A stretch of DNA of 64,000 bases, from positions 1 to 64,000 of the forward strand of contig NZ_CAUFUE010000029.1 in NCBI RefSeq assembly GCF_959029255.1. The letters are read 5' to 3'. The position numbers and the translations under genes were made by a program. Positions 18,892 through 26,113 of this stretch are shown piece after piece (positions within the stretch are counted from its first letter, which is position 1; each line of letters begins with the position of its first letter). The stretch comes from an uncultured Bacteroides sp. GTDB taxonomy: Bacteria; Bacteroidota; Bacteroidia; Bacteroidales; Bacteroidaceae. A model generated the notes under the pieces. It searched no databases. It saw only the letters and a program-made list of their open reading frames with translations, and was not told the DNA's origin.

Positions 18892-20145
18892 ATGGAAATA
18901 TTGCAGAACATTGACGACCTTTTGATATCTTGGGGAATATCCCCTTCTCTGGCAGACAGTCTCGACCAGTTCATCGCGTTTGCGCTCGTGCTTGTCATCG
19001 CCTTTGCGGCAGATGCCGTATGCCGTCATATCCTGTTGAAAATAGTGGCGCATCTGGTGAGGAAGACCAAAGCCACGTGGGATGATATCGTATTCGACCA
19101 TAAAGTGATGGTACACCTCAGCCGCATGGTAGCCCCCGTCATTATCTATATTTTTATTCCCGTGGCATTTGCGGAGACAGGTTCCTCTACCCTGGCATTT
19201 ATCCAGCGTATCTGCCTCATTTATATCATCATAACCTTCCTGAGTTTCATCAACTCCTTCCTGAAAGCCGTCTACACGGTATATAGCTCCAAGGAACGGC
19301 TTCGCGACCGTCCCTTGAAAGGCATGCTCCAGACTATCCAGGTCATCCTATGGTTTGTGGGAGCCATCATCATCGTGAGTATCCTCATCAATAAATCGCC
19401 TGTTTCGCTGCTTGCCGGTTTAGGCGCGTCGGCAGCCATCCTGATGCTGGTATTCAAAGACAGCATCATGGGCTTTGTCTCCGGCGTCCAACTCTCCGCC
19501 AACGATATGCTGAAAGTGGGCGACTGGATTGCGATGCCCAAATACGGTGCGGACGGCACGGTGATAGAAGTTACCCTGAACACCGTGAAAGTGCGAAATT
19601 GGGATAATACCATCGTCACCATTCCTCCTTATCTGCTTGTCAGCGACTCCTTCCAGAACTGGCGCGGCATGCAAGAGAGTGGGGGACGACGTGTGAAGCG
19701 TTCCATCAACATCGATATGACGAGCGTCAGGTTTTGCACCCCGGAGATGTTGGCGAAGTATCGTAAAATCCGTCTCTTGAAGGACTATGTAGAACACACG
19801 GAGCAGGTCATTGAAGAGTATAACGAAGAGAACCACATTGATAACTCCATCCTCGTCAACGGCCGCCGCCAAACCAATCTGGGTGTCTTCCGCGCTTACC
19901 TCACCGCTTACCTGAAGAGTCTTCCCGATGTCAACCGGGAACTCACCTGCATGGTGCGCCAACTGCAACCCACCGACCACGGCATCCCTATGGAACTTTA
20001 CTTCTTCTGTTCCCTCAAGGACTGGGTGCCATACGAGGGTGTACAAGCCGATGTCTTCGACCATGTACTCGCCATCATTCCCGAATTTGATTTGCAAGTA
20101 TTCCAATCACCGTCAGGCAGGGATTTTCAAAGGGCATTCTCTTGA
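18892..20145 (+). CDS. MscS-family mechanosensitive channel (YbdG-like)
   Basis: 417 residues, the size of E. coli YbdG. About five membrane helices lie in the first ~185 residues. The pore-lining helix and beta-domain signature follow (LLAGLGASAAILMLVFKDSI, GFVSGVQLSANDMLKVGDWI). The long cytoplasmic C-terminal domain contains VRNWDNTIVTIPPYLLVSD and SFQNWRGMQESGGRRVKRSI. Such channels release solutes on hypo-osmotic shock. Being last in an operon with a sensor kinase and a PARIS-like pair is unusual. Its last 33 bp overlap the convergent lipoprotein gene. Confidence 0.92.
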   Translation: MEILQNIDDLLISWGISPSLADSLDQFIAFALVLVIAFAADAVCRHILLKIVAHLVRKTKATWDDIVFDHKVMVHLSRMVAPVIIYIFIPVAFAETGSSTLAFIQRICLIYIIITFLSFINSFLKAVYTVYSSKERLRDRPLKGMLQTIQVILWFVGAIIIVSILINKSPVSLLAGLGASAAILMLVFKDSIMGFVSGVQLSANDMLKVGDWIAMPKYGADGTVIEVTLNTVKVRNWDNTIVTIPPYLLVSDSFQNWRGMQESGGRRVKRSINIDMTSVRFCTPEMLAKYRKIRLLKDYVEHTEQVIEEYNEENHIDNSILVNGRRQTNLGVFRAYLTAYLKSLPDVNRELTCMVRQLQPTDHGIPMELYFFCSLKDWVPYEGVQADVFDHVLAIIPEFDLQVFQSPSGRDFQRAFS

Positions 20146-21927
20146 TGTGTTTGGCATTGTGTTGTAAACTTGCCATTCAAGTTTCGTTAGTTCATGCGGA
20201 GAGATATAACTGGTAATTTTTCTTTCACCACGGAGGACACAGAGGTCACTGTATCTGGCATTGGAGGTATCTGTTCTCACCACCCTGAAACCAACATTGG
20301 CATAGCCTTTTGTACCTGTTCTTACGACATCCGATTTCTCGCTGCGGCAATCATCACGTTCTGAATCCCAACTGCCTCCTTTGATGATATACTGTCCGCC
20401 CGCATCGGTCGAGGAAGTCCATTCCCAGCAATTACCCCAGAAATCAATACCTCCACATGCGCCTGTCGTCTGGCTATAGGCATCCACCGGTGTCAATCCC
20501 GTTTCCACACGACCGGAGTTCATTGTAACATCCTTCGGCATGTGTCCGGCACCGAGAATCCATTCTTCATCGGTCGGAAGCCGATATACATGGGCGTTAT
20601 CTTGAGCTGTAAGCCAGTTGCAATAAGCCGTAGCTTCGGCAATCGTAATGTTCACTACCGGATAATTATCCTTTCCTGCATCATACATGAATCCCTTTTC
20701 GAAGGCTGCGTATTCAGCATTGGTCACAGGTGCATAGCCGATGTAGGCATTCGGAGCCGATGCACCGCGCAGCACCATCCAGGCATCCTTCGGGTTATCG
20801 TCATTTCGAGGGTCAATGAGTCGCAGGAACTGTTGTTCCAGCCGAATATCGCGATTCTCAACCATCTCATCCACAATACCCTGCATTTCCACTACGAGGT
20901 CGGGAGTCTTTGCCTCCCTCTCCAATTCACGAAGCTTTGCCTTCTTTCGTGCGACAACTTTATCATACCGTAATCCCATCTGATTCAAAAGGGCCAGCTT
21001 GTTGTCCTCTGTCTGGTTTTGCTGATACTGGCGAAGAAGGGCTGTTGTCGTGGCATCTAGTTCCGGACGTTCTTCTTCCACAAGCGGTGCGTCCGGGTCG
21101 TCAAACTCCAACTCGCTTTCCACCAAGTCGTCCGGGGTTATATAACCGGCTCGCTCTATCGTTTGATGCACGCTGAAATAATGAGCCACCAAGCCGTCCT
21201 TGTAAATGGAAAGTCTATAACCTCCATAAACATCACAAGGCAAGGTTGAGATATAATAATCCTTTCCGGGGATGAAACCGGACTCATTTGGAGCAATGAA
21301 GGTTATGATGGAATGGGCGTTTTCTATTTTATCAATAGCCGGTTTCCCCTGTTCATCCCATTTTATCCTGACCGTGCCGGAAAGTGCATAGCCATCAACG
21401 CTTTCAAGTTCAATACCTGTTACGCCCGACATCTGGAAGTTAAGCTTGATGCCACCGCAAACAGTCTGAAATTTCAGGGAATTAGATGTGGTACGGGCCA
21501 CTGCCACTACCGACTTTTCATCATATCCATTCTCATTTCCGGTTTGAGTGGCAGGTATGGTTACAGTTAAACTTTCATTATCTGAAGATATCCCGTTATC
21601 TGCCGGATATATACCAAACAAAGGGCTATCATCAGTGAAAGTTCCTTTAATAGTACCTGACAGAATGGATGAACTACCCGATTCTTGCGCTTCTGCAATA
21701 ATAGCCTGTCCGTCATGAACCAGCATTATAGGGGCGCCTTCGCTCCAACTGCTATGAATCCCGTCGGAAATTATGGCAGTAAGACTCTCAGAATTTGATT
21801 CCTGTTCCTGTTTCTGTTCTTCTTCATCAGGAGATGCCATATCGTCATTCTGACATGCATTCATTGCAGACAAAAAGAGGAATGAAAGGCAACACAAATT
21901 AAAAGCTTTCAAAATCTTCTTCATCAT
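20113..21927 (-). CDS. Lipoprotein with fimbrillin-like and SUMF1/FGE-like domains
   Basis: 604 residues. The signal peptide ends in a lipobox (SAMNAC, Cys25), followed by an acidic Glu/Gln linker. Residues ~45-270 resemble a fimbrillin-like beta domain. A helical segment (~290-365) precedes a C-terminal formylglycine-generating-enzyme-type fold: VTNAEYAAFEKG, ITIAEATAYCNWL, YRLPTDEEWILGA, FWGNCWEWTSS, KGGSWDS and ANVGFRVVRT. In Bacteroidota such domains are often non-enzymatic surface modules. It is the last gene of the sigma-factor operon, 3 bp after the previous one, and its end overlaps the mscS end by 33 bp. Confidence 0.85.
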   Translation of the reverse strand: MMKKILKAFNLCCLSFLFLSAMNACQNDDMASPDEEEQKQEQESNSESLTAIISDGIHSSWSEGAPIMLVHDGQAIIAEAQESGSSSILSGTIKGTFTDDSPLFGIYPADNGISSDNESLTVTIPATQTGNENGYDEKSVVAVARTTSNSLKFQTVCGGIKLNFQMSGVTGIELESVDGYALSGTVRIKWDEQGKPAIDKIENAHSIITFIAPNESGFIPGKDYYISTLPCDVYGGYRLSIYKDGLVAHYFSVHQTIERAGYITPDDLVESELEFDDPDAPLVEEERPELDATTTALLRQYQQNQTEDNKLALLNQMGLRYDKVVARKKAKLRELEREAKTPDLVVEMQGIVDEMVENRDIRLEQQFLRLIDPRNDDNPKDAWMVLRGASAPNAYIGYAPVTNAEYAAFEKGFMYDAGKDNYPVVNITIAEATAYCNWLTAQDNAHVYRLPTDEEWILGAGHMPKDVTMNSGRVETGLTPVDAYSQTTGACGGIDFWGNCWEWTSSTDAGGQYIIKGGSWDSERDDCRSEKSDVVRTGTKGYANVGFRVVRTDTSNARYSDLCVLRGERKITSYISPHELTKLEWQVYNTMPNTSRECPLKIPA

Positions 21928-21930
21928 TAT

Positions 21931-22377
21931 TTATTGTTTTTGAGCTTTTCCCTTTTGAGAACGATAATGCAGACGCTCCATCATTTTCCTTTCCAATTCA
22001 TATACACGCGCAATCTGCTGTTGTGATAAGAACTTGCTATATTCCTCATAATACTTGTGCCGCAGGTTCAATATCTTTTGGCTATGGGCAAACCGCTCTT
22101 TAATGGCTTGTTCTGTTTCCGCATCCGTCCTGCCTGCAACCTCTCTCTTAGGCCGGGGACCGAGTGCCCAAATCTCTTTTTGAAACTGGCAAAAGGTTGC
22201 AACAAACTTCTTTGCGGTCGTGCCGTCCATTTCCATTTCCTGCGCAATGTATTTAGCCTGTGTCTCGGCTAATTGTTCCCGCGTCATACGTTGTCTGCTA
22301 TCTTTCTGGGCGTAAGTACTTGTGCAGAAAGTGGTCATCGCCATAGTAAACAGAAGAATTCTAAAAATACTTTTCAT
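21931..22377 (-). CDS. Small exported CpxP/Spy-like protein
   Basis: 148 residues with a signal peptide (MKSIFRILLFTMAMTTFCTS, cut near TYAQ). The remainder is helical and charged (QRMTREQLAETQAKYIAQEM, RHKYYEEYSKFLSQQQIARV), like periplasmic Spy/CpxP-type LTxxQ proteins with their E/Q-rich helices. Lying between a sigma/anti-sigma pair and an envelope lipoprotein, it may be a periplasmic stress chaperone or sensor. The CpxP likeness is by pattern only. Confidence 0.75.
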   Translation of the reverse strand: MKSIFRILLFTMAMTTFCTSTYAQKDSRQRMTREQLAETQAKYIAQEMEMDGTTAKKFVATFCQFQKEIWALGPRPKREVAGRTDAETEQAIKERFAHSQKILNLRHKYYEEYSKFLSQQQIARVYELERKMMERLHYRSQKGKAQKQ

Positions 22378-22389
22378 GATTGATAACTT

Positions 22390-22719
22390 TTATTCGTTTA
22401 TAAATAAGTCGTCCTGATAGACGGTAAGCAGATAGTTCTGGTCGGCACTACTCAATTGAGAGAATGCTTGTTCAAACGACTCAAAATCTGTTGTTTTATG
22501 ACTGCCTAGGACATTGAAAACCAGCAGCAGTGCAACGCTTGCCGCGACAAGTCCGCCGGATATGGAATACCAAAGACGATAGTTCCGCTTGGGCTTGGAC
22601 GGCATGACCTCGTCCTTTATAGTCTCCCATACGTTATTTTCAATATCGTCCAAAAAGTTTTCGGGCGCGGTATAGGGCATCCGTTTGCCTATGCGGTTTA
22701 AATCAGAATCTTTATTCAT
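22390..22719 (-). CDS. Probable anti-sigma factor
   Basis: 109 residues: a ~50-residue cytoplasmic N-terminus (PENFLDDIENNVWETIKDEV), one membrane helix (WYSISGGLVAASVALLLVFN) and a short outer tail. It lies 4 bp after the sigma-factor gene and 12 bp before the CpxP-like gene. Size, topology and position fit a membrane anti-sigma factor, though no named anti-sigma domain is evident. Confidence 0.6.
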   Translation of the reverse strand: MNKDSDLNRIGKRMPYTAPENFLDDIENNVWETIKDEVMPSKPKRNYRLWYSISGGLVAASVALLLVFNVLGSHKTTDFESFEQAFSQLSSADQNYLLTVYQDDLFINE

Positions 22720-22723
22720 ACGG

Positions 22724-23266
22724 TTAACTGTTTAAATTCATATACTTGATAATCTTTTCTTTTGCAATGTGATAGTTTGATTTAGCGCTATCCGCTGTAG
22801 AACCGATGATTCCGGCAATCTCGTCATATCCCAAATCGTTATAGTATCGTAAGTTGAAAACCAACTGTTGCTTGGTTGGCAATGCCAGAATGGCCTGTTG
22901 TAACCTGACTGTTTCCAAATCACTGTAATCGACATACTCATCAGCCAACATACTATTAAGTTCACCCGGAGAATTATCCAATGACATCCGGTCGTCCCGT
23001 CGCTGGTCTAAAATGCGCAAGGCCTCGTTGGTGGCAATCCTGTAAACCCACGACCGGAAAGAACATTCGCCTTTGAAATTGGGCAGCGACCGGAATATCC
23101 GCACAAAAGCTTCCTGTGTAGCATCTTGTGCATCTTCGTGGACCACCACCAATCGCCGAATGTGCCAATACAATGCTTCCTTATACTTCGCCATCAGACT
23201 TCTGAAGCCTTTTTCCGGCTCCTTGGCGATTATTGCCACCAGTTCCCGGTCATCCTTTATTTCCAT
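22724..23266 (-). CDS. ECF-type RNA polymerase sigma factor
   Basis: 180 residues from ATG 23266. Region 2 shows EDAQDATQEAFVRIFRSLPN and FRSWVYRIATNEALRIL; region 4 shows LPTKQQLVFNLRYYNDLGYD and IAGIIGSTADSAKSNYHIAK, the recognition helix. The start overlaps the preceding small lipoprotein gene by 17 bp, and the anti-sigma candidate follows 4 bp on, so the group is translationally coupled. Auto-regulation of the operon is likely for this class. Confidence 0.92.
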   Translation of the reverse strand: MEIKDDRELVAIIAKEPEKGFRSLMAKYKEALYWHIRRLVVVHEDAQDATQEAFVRIFRSLPNFKGECSFRSWVYRIATNEALRILDQRRDDRMSLDNSPGELNSMLADEYVDYSDLETVRLQQAILALPTKQQLVFNLRYYNDLGYDEIAGIIGSTADSAKSNYHIAKEKIIKYMNLNS

Positions 23267-23459
23267 AAACAACAGGTTCTGACGCCGCAGGGCATCCTAC
23301 CAAAGGACGGTTAAACAAGGTCGTGCCGGTTGTCAACTGCGCAACGACAAAACGATGCTTGTGATGGTGGCGATGGCGGGGTGAACGCACAGTTACACAC
23401 GATTGCATCAGGAATATAACAGTCGCTCCTAAAGCTAATAATTTCCAAATAGGTTTCAT
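23250..23459 (-). CDS. Small His/Arg-rich lipoprotein
   Basis: 69 residues with a lipoprotein signal (FLMQSC, Cys21) followed by a basic run (RSPRHRHHHKHR). It overlaps the upstream gene by 4 bp (ATGA type) and the sigma-factor start by 17 bp, which supports it being real. The His cluster might bind metal; no family recognised. Confidence 0.65.
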   Translation of the reverse strand: MKPIWKLLALGATVIFLMQSCVTVRSPRHRHHHKHRFVVAQLTTGTTLFNRPLVGCPAASEPVVYGNKG

Positions 23460-23821
23460 ACGTTATCATTTTTTATATATACTTTCTTTTTCCCTCTGAT
23501 GGTAGGCTGTATGGGCTTTTTCTTATCCATAGCGAAAGCGTCAAGCTCGGCTTCCGCCGAGGTTTTGCTGAGTTGTGTCATTTTTGTATATTGCCTGATG
23601 GTAAGGAACTCGTGTGTTTTCAAGTAAGCCACCGCCATCGCCAATCGTTCCTTTTGATTGAAACGGTTGCTGACAATAGATGTTACATCAGGTCGAACCA
23701 TAACGGTGACCACCCGATTCGGACGGTAATGCGAACGCCAATGTTGTGCCTTTGCAATTCCGCAAACCAATGATATCGCAATTACTAATATCCCTGTTTT
23801 CCATTTTTTTGTTGTACACAT
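23456..23821 (-). CDS. Small exported protein, first gene of the sigma operon
   Basis: 121 residues with a signal peptide (GILVIAISLVCGIAKAQ). The mature part includes LAMAVAYLKTHEFLTIRQYT and a basic C-terminus (IRGKKKVYIKNDNV). No known domain is recognised; the middle resembles short helical domains found in other Bacteroides envelope-stress operons. Its stop overlaps the start of the small lipoprotein by 4 bp. Confidence 0.65.
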   Translation of the reverse strand: MCTTKKWKTGILVIAISLVCGIAKAQHWRSHYRPNRVVTVMVRPDVTSIVSNRFNQKERLAMAVAYLKTHEFLTIRQYTKMTQLSKTSAEAELDAFAMDKKKPIQPTIRGKKKVYIKNDNV

Positions 23822-24090
23822 ACTAGTTTATATTATTTCATTATACATTCATGTTTCATGTACCTCTTCGTGAGCTCTTCCGAATGGACGTTCTATATAT
23901 AAGACCCGTTAAAGAGATGAAAGTAAAATAGCGCAAGCTGTTTTTTTTGATTTTATTGTGAAAAATAATATTCTGCTTTATTCAATCTATTCATAATGAA
24001 CAATCACCCGACTTCGGAGGGTGGAGGGAATAGTAATCCCTTGTTTTTCTCATCAATACTTAGTACCTTTAAGCCCTATATCGAAAGGCA
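23822..24090. other. AT-rich gap between divergent sigma operon and HU gene
   Basis: Must hold the promoter of the sigma operon on the minus strand. I see no clear TAnnTTTG box there, as would fit an ECF-dependent promoter. Nothing else is recognised in this part. Confidence 0.4.
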
Positions 24091-24298
24091 ACAACTACCG
24101 GGTCTTTTACTGCAAAACATCCCCATGTTGTAGGGTAAAACATCCGGGTGTTTTTGGTGAAAACATCCCCATGTTTTGGGGAATAACACCCGGGTGTTTT
24201 GGGTGTCCGGTCATAACATCAAAGGTATTAGGTCATAACACCAAAGGTGCTCGGCGCTGATATCAAAGATGCTGGGTAGTAATGCCGAAGATGTTCAT
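24091..24298 (+). repeat. Ordered array of 22/23-bp palindromic repeats before the HU gene
   Basis: Four contiguous 23-bp units (24114-24136, 24137-24159, 24160-24182, 24183-24205) with the pattern AAAACATCC(CC/GG)(A/G)TGTTTTGG, one degenerate unit before them (24091-24113), a 5-bp linker, then four 22-bp units (24211-24232, 24233-24254, 24255-24276, 24277-24298) of a related type (TCATAACAyCAAAGGT). Each of the 23-bp units contains a short inverted repeat; unit 4 holds the perfect palindrome AACACCCGGGTGTT. No unique spacers, so not CRISPR. Confidence 0.85.
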
Positions 24299-24333
24299 CA
24301 CCCGGTTTTATGAACTTAAAGATTTAAATCAGT

Positions 24334-24771
24334 ATGTCAATGAATTATGTAGTCCGCAAGAAAGTGGACAAGAGTGGAGATAAAGAAGTGGTGCGCTACT
24401 ATGCCGCATCGAAAGTGTTGCAACCCGAACCGGTGAGCAACGAGGAAATAGCCGCAAAGCTTGCGGAGATGAGTTCACTGCAAACGGGTGATGTCCAGTC
24501 CGTATTGGTACAGCTTCCCGACGTCATTGCCGATTTCCTGGCAAGCGGGCGTACCGTGAACATCAAAGGTTTGGGGAACTTCTTCCCTGCCATCACCAGC
24601 GAACCTGTGGAGCGGATAGAAGACTGTACGGCAGACAAAGTGCGCATTTCACGCATCTGCTTCAAAGCGGCAAGCGGGTTTATGCAGCGCATCTACCGGC
24701 ATCTGGACTTGTTCAGTTTTCAGGTGCAGGACTTGAAGAAGGAGTTGAAGAAGAAAGAAAAGGGAATTTAA
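24334..24771 (+). CDS. HU-like DNA-binding protein
   Basis: 145 residues of the Bacteroidota HU-like type. MNYVVRKKVDKSG opens, VSNEEIAAKLAEMSSLQTGD is the helical dimer region, FLASGRTVNIKGLGNFFPAI is the HU strand-turn, then a short arm and a Lys/Glu-rich tail (DLKKELKKKEKG). It probably binds and bends DNA. Preceded by the palindromic repeat array and followed by a bidirectional terminator. Confidence 0.88.
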   Translation: MSMNYVVRKKVDKSGDKEVVRYYAASKVLQPEPVSNEEIAAKLAEMSSLQTGDVQSVLVQLPDVIADFLASGRTVNIKGLGNFFPAITSEPVERIEDCTADKVRISRICFKAASGFMQRIYRHLDLFSFQVQDLKKELKKKEKGI

Positions 24772-24787
24772 TTTTTAGAATAAAAAG

Positions 24788-24820
24788 CAGCCTGCACATT
24801 GACCGGAGTCGTGCAGGCTG
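24788..24820. terminator. Bidirectional terminator hairpin
   Basis: CAGCCTGCAC (24788-24797) pairs with GTGCAGGCTG (24811-24820) over a 13-nt loop. The T-rich side is better on the minus strand (CTTTTTATT), so it probably also ends the convergent lipoprotein transcript. Confidence 0.75.
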
Positions 24821-24866
24821 TGTTACTTTAATAAGACCTGAATAGGGGGTTGAATACCTCCATATT

Positions 24867-26030
24867 TTATTTTACCCAGTTCCCTGCCATCCAGTCACAC
24901 TCTGCCTTGATTTCATTGAATGAAGTATATTTCAGGGAAGTGTCGATGGTATTTCCGGCAGCAACGAAAGCGTCGTTCGTATAGATGTTCTTTTCACTTT
25001 TCAGTTCGGAGTCCACCGTCATGTTCAGCAGTTTGGAAGTCCCGTCCTTCAAGGCATTTTCTGTCTCGTCGCTTTCCAGGGTTACGGCGTTATTCTTGCC
25101 GCAAACCTTGGCGCCGTCAATGCTGACCCGGGTACCGCGACGCAGACGGATACCCCGTTTGTTTTCGGTAGACCCGTTGCCTACAAGGATGAGGTTTCTC
25201 AGTGTCGGGTGGGCGATGGGAGTGGCGGTGAAGTCGTTCTCGTAGTTGTCGGCTTCGATGAGGCAGTCGCAGTCGTATCCTAATGTGGCTTCCGGTTCCT
25301 GATAGGCAACTAGGTTTGTACCTGTACCTCTCCAGCCTTCGGTCCAGTCGTATGAGTCGTCGCTACAGCTCACTACTACCATGTTGCTGATATTGACAGC
25401 GCCGCCGAAGAACTCAAAGCCATCATCGGAACCTTTGTAGGCTTCGCAGTGGTCTACGGTGGTACCGCTACCTACCCCGTAGAATGTGATGCCGTTGGCT
25501 TCTTTCTCGGGGTTGAAAGCGTAACCGCTGTACTCTACACGTACATATCTCAATATACCGGAGTTGTCGGCATCATCGTTGCCACCGTATACTGCATCAC
25601 CGATTTCGGATACTCCGGAGCCTACATTGGTTTGTGCTTTACCGCAAATGTGGATGCCGCCCCATGCGCCGGGAGATTTTACATCACTGGTCATCACGAT
25701 GGGCTTGTCTGCCGTGCCTACCGCATTGATTTTGCCCCCTTGCTTGATGAGGATATAGTCTACGATGTCATCGTCACCGATGGCGGTGATGGTTACTCCT
25801 TCTTCAATGTTCAGTGTCACACCGTTCTCTACGATGTACTCGCCGCTCAATTTGTAGGAGTTACCGGCTTTCAGGGTGACGTCCGAGGTAACGGAACCTT
25901 TCAGGGTGGCGCCGTTCTCTATTCCGTTGCCGTTGGAATTTCCATTATCTTCGTTATCACTGCATGCGGTGAAGAAGAACATTCCGGCTACCAATGCCAA
26001 AGAATACAGTTTCAAATTTAAAGGTTTCAT
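24867..26030 (-). CDS. Beta-helix lipoprotein next to a TonB receptor
   Basis: 387 residues. Lipobox FFFTAC (Cys23), then an Asp/Asn/Gly-rich linker (~25-42). The rest has the repeating short strand-turn pattern of a right-handed parallel beta-helix (VTLNIEEGVTITAIG, ITFYGVGSGTTVDHCEAYKG, DDGFEFFGGAVNISNM). Likely outer-membrane anchored and a surface partner of the TonB-dependent receptor 83 bp upstream. Substrate unknown; the family is not a SusD. Confidence 0.75.
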   Translation of the reverse strand: MKPLNLKLYSLALVAGMFFFTACSDNEDNGNSNGNGIENGATLKGSVTSDVTLKAGNSYKLSGEYIVENGVTLNIEEGVTITAIGDDDIVDYILIKQGGKINAVGTADKPIVMTSDVKSPGAWGGIHICGKAQTNVGSGVSEIGDAVYGGNDDADNSGILRYVRVEYSGYAFNPEKEANGITFYGVGSGTTVDHCEAYKGSDDGFEFFGGAVNISNMVVVSCSDDSYDWTEGWRGTGTNLVAYQEPEATLGYDCDCLIEADNYENDFTATPIAHPTLRNLILVGNGSTENKRGIRLRRGTRVSIDGAKVCGKNNAVTLESDETENALKDGTSKLLNMTVDSELKSEKNIYTNDAFVAAGNTIDTSLKYTSFNEIKAECDWMAGNWVK

Positions 26031-26113
26031 AATTCAATTCGTTTTAATTAATAATGGTTTATAATAATGATTCATGTTTTGTAATTTCCATGATGAAAAA
26101 ACAACCTTCCATT

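Noticed and set aside
24021..24260. 79-codon frame running through the 23-bp repeat array
   Set aside because: It merely translates the palindromic repeats; no signal, domain or ribosome-binding context.
24091..24298. CRISPR array
   Set aside because: Units are contiguous and there are no unique spacers or cas genes.
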